DNA of 64,000 bases from contig CAJMQJ010000004.1 of assembly GCA_905215525.1 (NCBI GenBank), positions 124,001-188,000 on the forward strand. Direction: 5' to 3'. This document shows positions 16,513-26,164 of this stretch, piece after piece. Position numbers and translations under genes: made by a program. The stretch is from an uncultured bacterium. Lineage in GTDB: Bacteria; Actinomycetota; Coriobacteriia; Coriobacteriales; Coriobacteriaceae. The notes under the pieces were generated by a model. That model saw only the letters and a list, made by a program, of their open reading frames with translations, ran no database searches and had not been told where the DNA came from. Position 1 is the first letter of the stretch. Every line of letters begins with the position of its first letter.

Positions 16513-18654
16513 ATGGAGGTGCTGGTTGTTGGCAACACCGCATATGTTGACGATGACTTTTGCGCCAAGGCATTCCCCGGGGACCACGTTAAGGTTGTAG
16601 CCGCGCAGGACGCGCGCCGCGATGAGTCGTCGCCCCATGCCTCTTGGAAAGAGTTGCTCCAGCATTTGGAGCAGGCCTACGAGTTCGACCGCGTGGTCTA
16701 CCTGTCTAATTACCTAACCCCGCATACCGATACCGTGGGCGATATCGAGCTGCTGCGCTCGGTCTTTCGTACGTGCGCGGGTCGCCGGGTCCAACTGCTG
16801 TATGTAGCGGGGCCCGCGGGTGCCGAGGGTGCCGCCGATGCCGCGGGGCGAACGGGCAAGGGCATTATCGCGCACGCAGCAAACGACCTGTGCCGCTACT
16901 ACGCTGCTCGCGAGGGCGTTCAGACCAAGATCCTGCGCGTGCCGTTCCTGTATACCGCATCTGCCGCGCTGGAGGACCCGTTTTTGGTGCCGATGCTCGA
17001 CGCATGCTCAACCGGATCGGCCGCTCTGCAGGGCGCACAGGATGCGGCGTTTCCCCTGCTGTGTGCCGAGGAGCTTGCGGTGCTGGTACGCCGTATCTTC
17101 GACAGCTGGAATGGTAACTTTGAGACGCTCGACGTAGCCGATACCTTCCATCACACGGTGGGTGAGGTGGGCGACGCCCTCAAGGCGCTGTTCCCAGGGC
17201 TCTCAGTTGCCTATGGCGATTCTGCCGGCTACGCCCTGCCCGCCAGCGACGTCGCTCGCGTGCGCTATGGCTGGTTTCAGCGCTACGACTTGCTGCGCGA
17301 CCTCTCGACCATTCAGGCTCGCTGGGATGCTGGCCGTGCAAAGAAGGTCAACCCCTTGCGCGCGGCCATCGACCGCATTCAAATGCGCACGCTGCCTGTC
17401 AAATGCCTGGAGACGGCAGCCGCCTGGGTGCTCTTTGAAGTGCTGGAGCGCTTGTTCTCCCAATCGACCCAGCTCAACGTGCTCGATTATCGCCTGCTCT
17501 ACGTGGTGCTCATCGGCACGCTGTATGGCTTGGACTTTGGCCTGGTTGCGGCGCTGCTGGCGTCGGTGGGTTTGGCTGCGAGTTACTTTACTCTGTACGG
17601 CTATACCTTCCAGGGCCTGTTCTACGAGCCGTCCAACTGGCTTCCGTTTATTGCGTACTTTGTTGTGGGTGCCGTGTGCGGCTATGTGCAGCTGCGCAAC
17701 AGCGAAGCCATTAGGGCGGAGCGCGATCAAAACGAGCTCGTGCGCAACCGCAATACGTTCCTTACGCAGCTCTACCACGACGCGATCGAGGATAAGCGCG
17801 CGTACAGGCGCCAGATCGTGGGTCGCCACGACAGCTTTGGCAAGATCTTTGCCGTGACGCAGGAGCTCGACGTGTTCAACCCACGCGACATCTATCGCAA
17901 GTGCTGCGAGCTTCTGGGCGAGATCCTCGAGAACGATTCGGTGACGATCTACCATGTTTCTGGCGGAGCATTTGCACGCCTGGTGGCAGCAAGTCCCGCG
18001 ATTGCCGAAGATGCCGCACGCTCGCTTACGCTTGAGCAGCTTGCGCCCCTTTTGGGCGACGGGGGTCGTTCGAACCTGTGGGTGAACCGCGAGCTGACGC
18101 CGGGGCTTCCCATGTTTGGATACAGGATCGAGCGCGACGGGGCACCCGCCGTGTTGATCTTTGTGCGCTGTGCGGCCCAGAACCAAATGACGCTCTATTA
18201 CCAAAACCTGTTCCGCATCTTGTGCGGCCTGGTCGAAAGCGCGCTGGGCCGTGCCTTTGACTATGAGGCGGTGGCACAGGATAAACGCTGCGTTGACGGC
18301 ACTTGCGTGCTCAAGCAGGCTGCCTTTGGCCAAGAGCTCGCGGCCGAGCAGGCGCTGGCAGATGGCAAGATGGGCAGCTTTTTGCTCCTGCGCGTGGTAC
18401 CGGGCATGGAGCCTGTCGGCGAGCTGGTGGGCGCAATTGGGTCGGCAATCCGCGAGAGCGATGCGGCGGGCTTGGTCGACGGCGACGTGCTTTACCTGCT
18501 TATGCGCCAGGCAAAGGCGTGCGACCTGCCCGTTATCCGCGAGCGTCTGAGCGCGAAGCAGATTGCGGTGGAGCCCGTCGACGGCGAGGACATCGTGGAG
18601 CTGCTGCAGCACATCTCTTACACCGGTGACGGTGAGGGGGGGGGTGCCGCTTGA
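16513..18654 (+). CDS. pelD: PelD-like c-di-GMP receptor with extra N-terminal SDR-like domain
   Basis: 713 residues. Residues 1-270 resemble an extended SDR/epimerase fold but lack a clean GxxGxxG loop (VLVVGNTAYVDDD). Residues 300-395 hold membrane helices, followed by a charged helix, a GAF-type domain (about 445-585) and a C-terminal degenerate GGDEF-like domain. There R647-E-S-D650 sits five residues before DGDVL, exactly where an RxxD inhibitory site precedes GGDEF, so c-di-GMP binding is plausible while cyclase activity is not. PelD activates Pel synthesis at the membrane with PelE, PelF and PelG. The last codons contain a 9-G tract. The stop overlaps pelE (TTGA). Confidence 0.75.
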   Translation: MEVLVVGNTAYVDDDFCAKAFPGDHVKVVAAQDARRDESSPHASWKELLQHLEQAYEFDRVVYLSNYLTPHTDTVGDIELLRSVFRTCAGRRVQLLYVAGPAGAEGAADAAGRTGKGIIAHAANDLCRYYAAREGVQTKILRVPFLYTASAALEDPFLVPMLDACSTGSAALQGAQDAAFPLLCAEELAVLVRRIFDSWNGNFETLDVADTFHHTVGEVGDALKALFPGLSVAYGDSAGYALPASDVARVRYGWFQRYDLLRDLSTIQARWDAGRAKKVNPLRAAIDRIQMRTLPVKCLETAAAWVLFEVLERLFSQSTQLNVLDYRLLYVVLIGTLYGLDFGLVAALLASVGLAASYFTLYGYTFQGLFYEPSNWLPFIAYFVVGAVCGYVQLRNSEAIRAERDQNELVRNRNTFLTQLYHDAIEDKRAYRRQIVGRHDSFGKIFAVTQELDVFNPRDIYRKCCELLGEILENDSVTIYHVSGGAFARLVAASPAIAEDAARSLTLEQLAPLLGDGGRSNLWVNRELTPGLPMFGYRIERDGAPAVLIFVRCAAQNQMTLYYQNLFRILCGLVESALGRAFDYEAVAQDKRCVDGTCVLKQAAFGQELAAEQALADGKMGSFLLLRVVPGMEPVGELVGAIGSAIRESDAAGLVDGDVLYLLMRQAKACDLPVIRERLSAKQIAVEPVDGEDIVELLQHISYTGDGEGGGAA
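18636..18644 (+). repeat. 9-nt poly-G tract at the pelD/pelE junction
   Basis: Nine G encode the Glu-Gly-Gly-Gly tail of PelD, seven nt before the TTG start of pelE. Gain of one G would remove the PelD stop and place PelD in frame with PelE, giving a fusion. Loss of one G would give a long unrelated tail ending near 18916. Confidence 0.9.
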
Positions 18655-19556
18655 TCTCGCTTGTCGTTGCTGCCGTCTTGCTGCTGATTCATGCGTTGGT
18701 TTGCCTGATGCTGTGGACGCTCATGAAGCTGGGCCTGCTGCCGGTGCGCGGGCACATGCTGGCTGTGATAGTGCTGGTGCCGCTGTGGGGTCCGTTGCTG
18801 GTGGTTCTGCTATCGGTCCGCAGCGCGGTGTTTGGCGAGGGGCTGAAGGAGTCTGCGCTGGAGTCGCTGCGCTTCAACGACGACCTGCATCGCAGCATCC
18901 TAGTGCACGAACGTGATGCCGATGCAGGCGTAGTGCCGCTCGAGGAGGCGCTCATCGTCAACGACCCGGCAGAACGGCGCCGCCTAATGCTCTCCATGCT
19001 CACCGAGGAGCCCGACGCGTACCTGGCGCAGCTGCAGGCGGCTAAGCTTAACGACGACGTTGAGGTGGCTCACTATGCCGCGACGGCGGTGGCGCAGATC
19101 TCCAAGGAGTCCGACCTTAAACTGCAGCAGCTGGAGCGTGCCTTTAAGACGGACCCGAGCGCGCAAAACCTCAACGAATACTGCGATTTTCTTGGTGAAT
19201 ACTTGGGCTCGGGCTTGGCCGAGGGGCGCGTGGCTCAGATTCAGCGCCAACAGTACGCGCGCCTGCTTGCGCGTCGCTGCGAGCGCGAGGACACCCTTGA
19301 GCTGCGCATTCGATACGCGACGGCGCTGGCCGATGTCGGACAGATCGACGAGGCGCTGGCCGTGACCGACCAACTGGTGCTCGACGTGCCCGAGGAGCAG
19401 GAGGTTTGGATGCTTTGCCTGCGCCTTGCGGTGATGCGCCGCGACGGTGACGAAGTCCACCGCGTGATCGATGCGATTGACAAACAGCATGTATACTTGA
19501 GCGCCGCCAACCGCGAGGAGCTTGCTTTTTGGCGCAACGGAGAGGAGGCCCGATGA
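18651..19556 (+). CDS. pelE: PelE-like membrane protein with TPR-like C-terminal domain
   Basis: 301 residues from TTG 18651, overlapping the pelD stop by 4 bp. Two hydrophobic N-terminal helices (about 3-30 and 38-60) are followed by a helical soluble region with TPR-like alternation (ARRCEREDTLELRIRYATAL, DVGQIDEALAVTDQLV). In Pel systems PelE is a small membrane/TPR subunit that holds PelD and PelF together in the synthase. The name rests on topology and on position between pelD and pelA; sequence identity to known PelE is expected to be low. Confidence 0.65.
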   Translation: MISLVVAAVLLLIHALVCLMLWTLMKLGLLPVRGHMLAVIVLVPLWGPLLVVLLSVRSAVFGEGLKESALESLRFNDDLHRSILVHERDADAGVVPLEEALIVNDPAERRRLMLSMLTEEPDAYLAQLQAAKLNDDVEVAHYAATAVAQISKESDLKLQQLERAFKTDPSAQNLNEYCDFLGEYLGSGLAEGRVAQIQRQQYARLLARRCEREDTLELRIRYATALADVGQIDEALAVTDQLVLDVPEEQEVWMLCLRLAVMRRDGDEVHRVIDAIDKQHVYLSAANREELAFWRNGEEAR

Positions 19557-21433
19557 GCGTGGTGCAACATATCCGCGACCGTGCGGGCCATTTTCGCTGG
19601 ATGGGGCTGCTTGTGGTGTGGGCGGTCTTTATTGCCATGGCGGCCATGCTGCTGGTGGAGCGCGCCGGCGTACAGTACAGTGCGGGCCAGCATAAGCTGG
19701 GGATGCTTGCCGCCAACGATGCGGTGCCGGCTTCCTCGGCAATATTTGGCCAAAAGCCCACGTGCCTGGTCATTACCGATTCCGATCAAGCTGGCGTCGA
19801 GGACGTAAAGGAGCAGTTCGACCAGATTCTGCTCGACATGAAGATCGCGCACCGCGACGTGGACCTTGCCCTGGACGGCGCGGATGCCATTCCCTCGCTG
19901 ACCTCCTACGATCGCGTGATTTTGCTCATGCCGTCGCTCGATGGGCTCGGTACGCACCTGAGCGACATTATGAGTTGGGTGAGTGCCGGCGGTTCGCTTA
20001 TGCTCGCCATGCCTCCGGATAACTCGGGCTATCTGCAAGTGATTGCTCCCAAGCTTGGCATTGAATCTGCCGGATATGACTATGTAAAAGCCGAAAGCAT
20101 TGTGCCGAGCGAGGACTTTATGCTGGGCGGGGGAGAGCGCTACGAGCTCTCGGACCCCTTTGATTCGTCGCTTTCGGTTTCGCTGCGCGAGACGGCTCGT
20201 GTGTGGGCTAAGACCGGCGATGCGGGCGCCCCGCTCATTTGGTCGAATGACTGCGGTAGCGGTCGCACCGTGGTGTGCAATATCGGTATCTATGACAAGG
20301 TCATGCGCGGCTTTTACGCCGCGGCAATCAGCCTGCTGGGCGATGCCACGGCCTATCCGGTCATCAACAGCGCCGTTTTCTACCTGGACGACTTTCCCAG
20401 CCCCGTGCCCTCGGGCGACGGCACCTACATCAAGCGCGACTACGGGCTTTCCATTGCCGATTTTTACACCAAGGTTTGGTGGCGCGATCTGCAAAAGCTC
20501 GCGCAAAAATACGGCATTCGCTATACCGGCGTGATGATCGAAAACTACGAGGACGCGGTCAACCAGACCGAGCCCGCGCGTCAGGCCGATACCACACAGT
20601 TCCGCTACTTTGGCGGTATGCTGCTGCAGATGGGCGGAGAGCTGGGTTTCCACGGCTACAACCATCAGCCTCTGGCACTCTGGGACACCGATTACGGCAC
20701 GTTGTACGACTACAAGACGTGGAAGAACAAGGAAACGCTTGTCGCATCGCTCAACGAGCTTATCGCTTTCCAGGACGAGGTGCTGCCCAACGCGCACGGC
20801 TCGGTCTATGTGCCACCGTCGAATATCCTTTCGGCCCGTGCGCGCAAGCTTATCGGCACCGACGTTCCGCGCATTAAGACCATCGCCAGTACGTATTTTG
20901 AGGATGGCACCGACTTGCCCTATGTGCAGGAGTTTGGCGTGGCGAGCGATGGCATTGTGGAGCAGCCACGTATTGTCTCGGGCGGCATGGTCGACGATTC
21001 CTATATGCGTCTGGCAGCCGTGTCCGAGCTCAACATGCACTACGTGAGCACGCACTTTATGCATCCGGACGACCTTTTGGACCCCGATCGCGGCGCTAAG
21101 GAGGGCTGGGAGGTCTACAAGGGCGGCCTGACCGACTACCTGGACTGGCTTTCCAAGTCTGCGCCCGACCTGCGTCGCCAGACCGGCTCGGAATGCTCGG
21201 GCGCCATCCAGCGTTTTTCGTCCGTGACGGTGAGCGTGGATACAGACGCGAATGCCTGGACGCTTAGCCTGGGCAATTTCCACGACGAGGCGTGGCTCAT
21301 GTTCCGTGCCAACAACGGCGAGCCGGGTGCAGTCACGGGTGGCGAGATTACGCATCTGACGGGCGATCTGTACCTGGTTAAAGCCACGGACAAGACGGTG
21401 ACCATTGCACGCAAGGAGGGTGGCGACAAATGA
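19553..21433 (+). CDS. pelA: PelA-type polysaccharide deacetylase (DUF2194-like), membrane anchored
   Basis: 626 residues from ATG 19553 (GGAGG upstream; overlaps pelE by 4 bp). One N-terminal anchor helix (17-38), then an extracellular domain like a glutamine-amidotransferase/Rossmann module (about 68-270) and a carbohydrate-esterase 4-like domain with YLDDFPSP (D279-D280) and HGYNH (H367, H371), the two metal-binding motifs of CE4 deacetylases. In Gram-positive pel loci this is the PelA(DA) subunit, which partly deacetylates the GalNAc-rich polymer and makes it cationic. No glycoside hydrolase domain is visible, unlike in Pseudomonas PelA. Confidence 0.75.
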   Translation: MSVVQHIRDRAGHFRWMGLLVVWAVFIAMAAMLLVERAGVQYSAGQHKLGMLAANDAVPASSAIFGQKPTCLVITDSDQAGVEDVKEQFDQILLDMKIAHRDVDLALDGADAIPSLTSYDRVILLMPSLDGLGTHLSDIMSWVSAGGSLMLAMPPDNSGYLQVIAPKLGIESAGYDYVKAESIVPSEDFMLGGGERYELSDPFDSSLSVSLRETARVWAKTGDAGAPLIWSNDCGSGRTVVCNIGIYDKVMRGFYAAAISLLGDATAYPVINSAVFYLDDFPSPVPSGDGTYIKRDYGLSIADFYTKVWWRDLQKLAQKYGIRYTGVMIENYEDAVNQTEPARQADTTQFRYFGGMLLQMGGELGFHGYNHQPLALWDTDYGTLYDYKTWKNKETLVASLNELIAFQDEVLPNAHGSVYVPPSNILSARARKLIGTDVPRIKTIASTYFEDGTDLPYVQEFGVASDGIVEQPRIVSGGMVDDSYMRLAAVSELNMHYVSTHFMHPDDLLDPDRGAKEGWEVYKGGLTDYLDWLSKSAPDLRRQTGSECSGAIQRFSSVTVSVDTDANAWTLSLGNFHDEAWLMFRANNGEPGAVTGGEITHLTGDLYLVKATDKTVTIARKEGGDK

Positions 21434-22857
21434 GAATCTGTTTGGTACTCGAGGGTTGCTACCCCTATGTGCACGGCGGCGTATCTACCTGGATGCACGG
21501 CTACATACAGGCCATGCCCGAGCACGAGTTTGTGCTGTGGGTGATTGGCGCGCATGCTGCCGACCGCGGCAAGTTTGTCTACGAGCTGCCCGGCAACGTG
21601 GTCGAGGTGCACGAGGTATTTCTGGATGACGCCCTGCGGCTTTCGGGCGAGCAAGAAGAGGCCGACTTTAACGATCGCGAGCGCGAGGCGCTGCGCCGCC
21701 TGATGTCGCTTTCTAATCCGGACTGGGACGTGCTATTTGATATCTTCCAGCGCCGTCGCGTGCATCCGCTCTCGTTTTTGCAGAGCCGAACGTTTATGGA
21801 CATCTTCCGCGACGTGTGCCTGGCCGAGTACCCATTCACGCCCTTTGCCGATGCATTCCACACCATGCGCTCCATGCTGCTGCCCGTGCTCTACCTTCTG
21901 GGCAGCGAGGTGCCGGTGGCCGATGTGTACCACGCCATCTCAACCGGCTACGGCGGTCTGCTGGCGAGCCTTGGCTCCAGCGTTCACCATGCGCCGGTGC
22001 TGTTGACCGAGCACGGCATTTATACTCGCGAGCGCGAGGAAGAGATCATTCGCGCCGACTGGGTGGTGCCGTCGTTTAAGGACCGCTGGATTCGCTTTTT
22101 CTACCTGCTTTCGGAGGAGATCTACCGCCGCTCCTTTCGCGTGACGAGCTTGTTTCATAACGCCCGCAAGACGCAGATCGATATGGGCTGCGATGCGGAC
22201 AAATGCCTGGTCATCCCCAACGGCATCCAGTTTGACCGCTTTAAGGACATTCCCTTAAAGCCCGATGACGGCTGGGTGGACATTGGCGCGGTGGTGCGCC
22301 TGGCGCCCATCAAGGACGTCAAGACCATGATCTATGCCTTCTTTGAGCTGCACGAGCGCCTGCCCCGCGTGCGCCTGCACATCATGGGCGGCGTGGACGA
22401 CGAGGAGTACGGCGCCGAGTGCTACGCGCTGGTCGAAACCCTGGGCGTGCGCGACCTGATCTTTACCGGCCGCGTCAACGTGGTCGAATACATGGAAAAG
22501 CTCGACTTCACCATTTTGACGAGCATCTCCGAGGGCCAGCCGCTCAGCGTGCTGGAGTCGCTTGCAGCGCGCCGTCCCTGCGTGACGACCGAGGTGGGCT
22601 GCTGCCGCGAGCTGCTCGAAGGTGCCCCGGGCGATGACTTTGGCGTGGCGGGTTTTGTGACGCCGCCCATGTATCGCAAGGGCTTGGCCGATGCCATGGA
22701 GCGCATGTGCACAAGCCGCGCCCGCCGCATTGAGATGGGGGAGCGCGGCCAGCGTCGCGTTGCCACGTACTTTTTGCACGAGCAGATGCTCGCCAACTAT
22801 CGCGCGCTGTACGACGAGACGGCGCGTGCGTTTGACCTGCCCAGAGAGGGGGAGTAG
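21430..22857 (+). CDS. pelF: PelF glycosyltransferase (GT4), Pel polymerase
   Basis: 475 residues, start overlapping the pelA stop. GT-B fold: N-terminal LEGCYPYVHGGVSTW with the Gly-rich loop (H15-G16-G17), then the second domain with GAVVRLAPIKDVKT, FTGRVNVVEYM and the E-x7-E motif EGQPLSVLE (E368, E376). PelF is the cytosolic UDP-GalNAc/GlcNAc-dependent polymerase of the Pel system and has this same YPYVxGGVSxW opening. It works at the PelD-PelE-PelG membrane complex. The call is strong by motif and gene order. Confidence 0.9.
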   Translation: MRICLVLEGCYPYVHGGVSTWMHGYIQAMPEHEFVLWVIGAHAADRGKFVYELPGNVVEVHEVFLDDALRLSGEQEEADFNDREREALRRLMSLSNPDWDVLFDIFQRRRVHPLSFLQSRTFMDIFRDVCLAEYPFTPFADAFHTMRSMLLPVLYLLGSEVPVADVYHAISTGYGGLLASLGSSVHHAPVLLTEHGIYTREREEEIIRADWVVPSFKDRWIRFFYLLSEEIYRRSFRVTSLFHNARKTQIDMGCDADKCLVIPNGIQFDRFKDIPLKPDDGWVDIGAVVRLAPIKDVKTMIYAFFELHERLPRVRLHIMGGVDDEEYGAECYALVETLGVRDLIFTGRVNVVEYMEKLDFTILTSISEGQPLSVLESLAARRPCVTTEVGCCRELLEGAPGDDFGVAGFVTPPMYRKGLADAMERMCTSRARRIEMGERGQRRVATYFLHEQMLANYRALYDETARAFDLPREGE

Positions 22858-22860
22858 CCG

Positions 22861-24405
22861 GTGGCCGGAATCGGTTTTGAGCTCAAGCGCCTGTTTAGGC
22901 GCAAGGGTCTGTTTGCCACGATGCGCGCTTACGGCTACGCCGGCATTGTATGCACGGGCCCCATGCTGCTGGGTGTGCTGCTCCAGGTGGGTATCTTGGT
23001 GCTGTGCGGTCTGTGGGGCGTGGGGCGCGCCAACCAGGACCTGCTGGTGTGCATGGTGACCTATACGCTGCTGGCATCGCTCACGCTCACAAGCTTTTTC
23101 TCCATGCCGGTCACGCGCTTTTTGGCCGACATGCTCTTTGCCGAGCGCGAGGATGAGATCCTGCCTTCGTTTTGGGGGTCTAATGCCATCATGCTCGTTG
23201 CGGGCACGGTGCTCTACGGCGTCTTTTTGCTGTTCTCGGGGGCCACGCTGCTGCAGGGGCTGCTGTGCCTGTGGCTCTTCAACATCATGATCGTCAACTG
23301 GAACGGCATGAGCTATCTCACGGCCATCAAAGATTATCGTGGCATTCTGTGCAGCTTTGCGGCCGCCATTGGCGTGGCGTGCCTGTGCGCCCTGGCAGCG
23401 CTGACGTTGGGACTGCCGCCGGTCGAGGGCCTGTTGGCGTCAATCGCCCTAGGCTACGGCGTCATGCTTGCCTGGGATGTGGTACTGCTGTACCGGTATT
23501 TTCCACAGAGTGATCGGAGTCCCTGGTGTTTTTTGCGCTGGCTCGACCAATTTATGCCGCTTGCGCTTACGGGGCTGTTTACCAACTTGGGGCTTTTCGT
23601 ACACCTGGTTATTATCTGGGCGGGCCCTATTGGCGTGCAGATCAAAGGCCTGTTTTACGGGGCTCCTTACCATGACGTTCCGGCACTCATTGCGTTTTTG
23701 ACCACACTCGTCACGACCGTCAACTTTGTGGTGTCGGTCGAGGTCAATTTCTATCCGCGCTACCGTGACTACTACAGCCTGTTCAACGACGGCGGCGTGG
23801 TGGGCGATATTGTGGTGGCCGAGGAGGAGATGCTCTCCACGCTCAACAGCGAACTGCGCTTTTGCGCGCTCAAGCAGCTGTTTGTGACCGCGGCGGTCAT
23901 CTCGCTCGAGACTACAGTGCTCTCGGCCCTGCCGCTGGGCTTTAACAATCTTATGCACGGGTATTTTCGCACGTTATGCGTAGGCTACGGCCTGTATGCC
24001 GTGGGCAACACGATCCTGCTTATCTTGCTGTACTTTACCGACTACAAGGGAGCCGTTCTGGCCTCGGGCCTGTTTGCCGGTGTGGCAGGGCTGGCGACCG
24101 CCGTGTCGTTGCTTTTGCCGCAGCAGTTTTACGGCTTTGGCTTTTTGTTGGGTGCGGTGGTGTTTTTTATCGTGGCGCTGCTGCGGCTCGATACCTATAC
24201 CGCCAACTTACCGTATCGTATCCTGAGTCAGCAGCCCATTGTGGCGACCGACAAAACGGGTCGTTTTACACAGCTGGGCCGCTTGCTCGACCGTGCCGAG
24301 CAGCGCTATGAGGAGTGCCGCCGCAAGGGCGTGCCGCACGGCGCGTTTCAGCGCGCAGTAGTTCGCGTGTATCGCAACCATTGGGGAGGTTCTGATGATC
24401 GATAA
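22861..24405 (+). CDS. pelG: PelG membrane exporter (MOP/MATE-like)
   Basis: 514 residues from GTG 22861 with a GGGGGAG ribosome site. The N-terminus AGIGFELKRLFRR is characteristic of PelG. About twelve hydrophobic helices follow, then a charged cytosolic tail (residues 450-514). PelG forms the inner-membrane channel that couples polymerisation by PelF to export. It starts 3 bp after pelF and its end overlaps the CotH-like gene by 11 bp. Confidence 0.9.
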   Translation: MAGIGFELKRLFRRKGLFATMRAYGYAGIVCTGPMLLGVLLQVGILVLCGLWGVGRANQDLLVCMVTYTLLASLTLTSFFSMPVTRFLADMLFAEREDEILPSFWGSNAIMLVAGTVLYGVFLLFSGATLLQGLLCLWLFNIMIVNWNGMSYLTAIKDYRGILCSFAAAIGVACLCALAALTLGLPPVEGLLASIALGYGVMLAWDVVLLYRYFPQSDRSPWCFLRWLDQFMPLALTGLFTNLGLFVHLVIIWAGPIGVQIKGLFYGAPYHDVPALIAFLTTLVTTVNFVVSVEVNFYPRYRDYYSLFNDGGVVGDIVVAEEEMLSTLNSELRFCALKQLFVTAAVISLETTVLSALPLGFNNLMHGYFRTLCVGYGLYAVGNTILLILLYFTDYKGAVLASGLFAGVAGLATAVSLLLPQQFYGFGFLLGAVVFFIVALLRLDTYTANLPYRILSQQPIVATDKTGRFTQLGRLLDRAEQRYEECRRKGVPHGAFQRAVVRVYRNHWGGSDDR

Positions 24406-26164
24406 GTTGATGTCTCGCCGCTGTCTGATCGAGGCGGCTGCCGGCGCGCTGCTGCTTTCGGGCTGCTCATCTCAGGACGAATCCTCGACAAATAAGGTAA
24501 AAAAGCAGGACAAGATTAAAAAGGCCGAGGCCTCCGACCAGTCCAAGCATTTGCGCGATAAAGATGAGCTGTACGAGGTCTACGACGACTCGGACATTGT
24601 GACCATGTACCTGACGGTCTCGCGCGGCAACAGCTCCGAGAACACGGACCATAGCTGGGCCGAGATCAACACGTACTCGGTGTATGACTATGCCGACATG
24701 GGCGTGACGCGCTATCAGGTTATGGGCCTGCTGCAGGCGGGCGACGAAGACGGCCCGGTGGCCGGCGAGGTTGGCTATGGCGAGGAAGCGCCCAATGCCA
24801 CCGTGCAGGTGCGCGGCCAGACATCGAGCTCCTGCACGCAAAAGAATTACAAGGCGGAGCTCAAAAAGGGCAAGGGTACCTGGCGCCAACAGCGCGCGAT
24901 TGCGCTCAACAAGCACATGGGCGAGGGTATGCGTTTTCGCAACAAGATGGCCTACGACCTTATCCGCGGGATTCCCCAGATGATGGGCCTTCGCACACAG
25001 TTTGTGCATCTGTGGGTGTGCGACCAGACCGAAAAGTCCAACGATACCTTTGAGGACTACGGCCTGTTTACGCAGGTGGAGCAGCTCAACAAGACGGCAC
25101 TTAAGGCACATGGCCTGGATAAGAGCGGGCACCTGTACAAGGTGAACAGCTTTGATTTCCATCGCTACGAGGACACCATTAAGCTTGCCGATGATCCCGA
25201 CTACAACCAGGCAAACTTTGAGGGCATGCTTGAGATTAAGGGCGATTCGGACCACACCAAGCTCATCGAGATGCTCGATGCGCTCAATGATGAATCGCAA
25301 AAGATCGATGATGTGCTCGATACCTACTTTGATACCGAGAATCTGGTCTATTGGCTGGCGTTTCAGATCCTGACGGGCAACTGCGATACGCAGAACCGTA
25401 ACTGCTATCTGTACAGCCCGCTTAACTCCAAGGTCTGGTACATCCTGGATTGGGATAACGACGGCATGCTGCGTAAGCTTGAGCTGAGCCTGAAGGGGTT
25501 CTCGGACTACGCGAGCTGGGAGCGCGGCGCAAGCAACTACTGGGGCAACGTACTGTTCAATCGTGCGCTGCGCAGCAAATCGTTCCGCAGCGAGCTCGAC
25601 CGCGCCGTCAAGGACCTGCGCTCGTATATGACCGAGGCACGCCTGAGCAAGATGATCAAGCACTACCGCGATGTGACTGAATCCCTGGTCTTTGCTTCGC
25701 CCGATATCGACAATCTGCCTGTCACCAAGGACCAATACGAGCAGATCGCCGCGGCGATTCCCTCCGAGATCGAGGAGAACTACAAGAGCTTTCGCGAGAG
25801 TTTTAAAAAGCCCATGCCGTTCTACATTGGCGTGCCGCAGATCGATAACGGTAAGCTGCGCATTAACTGGGACGCGTCCTACGACTTTAAGGCGCGCGAC
25901 ATTCGCTATACCGTGGAGCTGGCGCGCGACTATGCCATAAGCGACGTGCTTTTTAAGGCCGAGGACGTGCTGCTTCCCGAGGTGACCTGCGATGCGCCCG
26001 ATACCGGCCAGTATTTTGTGCGCGTGCGTGCCACCAACTCCGACGGCTATACGCAAGATGCGTTTGACTACTATGTAACCGACGACGGCAAGCACTACGG
26101 CATGAAGTGTTTTTACGTGCAAGACGGCGGTAAGGTCGTGGAGGATACGTATGAGGAGGGCTAG
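24395..26164 (+). CDS. CotH-family kinase-like lipoprotein
   Basis: 589 residues. A short signal peptide ends in the lipobox LLLSGC with Cys24, so this is a predicted lipoprotein on the outer membrane face. A CotH domain follows (about 120-470): QVRGQTSSSCTQKNYK, RNKMAYDLIR, GLFTQVEQLNK and YILDWDNDGM, with D352, D354 and D356 in the metal/catalytic position. A beta-rich C-terminal domain (about 480-589) has fibronectin-like features. CotH proteins are atypical secretory kinases that phosphorylate spore-coat or surface proteins. Linked to pel and VTC genes here, its target could be a surface protein or the polymer itself; that is inference. Confidence 0.8.
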   Translation: MIDKLMSRRCLIEAAAGALLLSGCSSQDESSTNKVKKQDKIKKAEASDQSKHLRDKDELYEVYDDSDIVTMYLTVSRGNSSENTDHSWAEINTYSVYDYADMGVTRYQVMGLLQAGDEDGPVAGEVGYGEEAPNATVQVRGQTSSSCTQKNYKAELKKGKGTWRQQRAIALNKHMGEGMRFRNKMAYDLIRGIPQMMGLRTQFVHLWVCDQTEKSNDTFEDYGLFTQVEQLNKTALKAHGLDKSGHLYKVNSFDFHRYEDTIKLADDPDYNQANFEGMLEIKGDSDHTKLIEMLDALNDESQKIDDVLDTYFDTENLVYWLAFQILTGNCDTQNRNCYLYSPLNSKVWYILDWDNDGMLRKLELSLKGFSDYASWERGASNYWGNVLFNRALRSKSFRSELDRAVKDLRSYMTEARLSKMIKHYRDVTESLVFASPDIDNLPVTKDQYEQIAAAIPSEIEENYKSFRESFKKPMPFYIGVPQIDNGKLRINWDASYDFKARDIRYTVELARDYAISDVLFKAEDVLLPEVTCDAPDTGQYFVRVRATNSDGYTQDAFDYYVTDDGKHYGMKCFYVQDGGKVVEDTYEEG

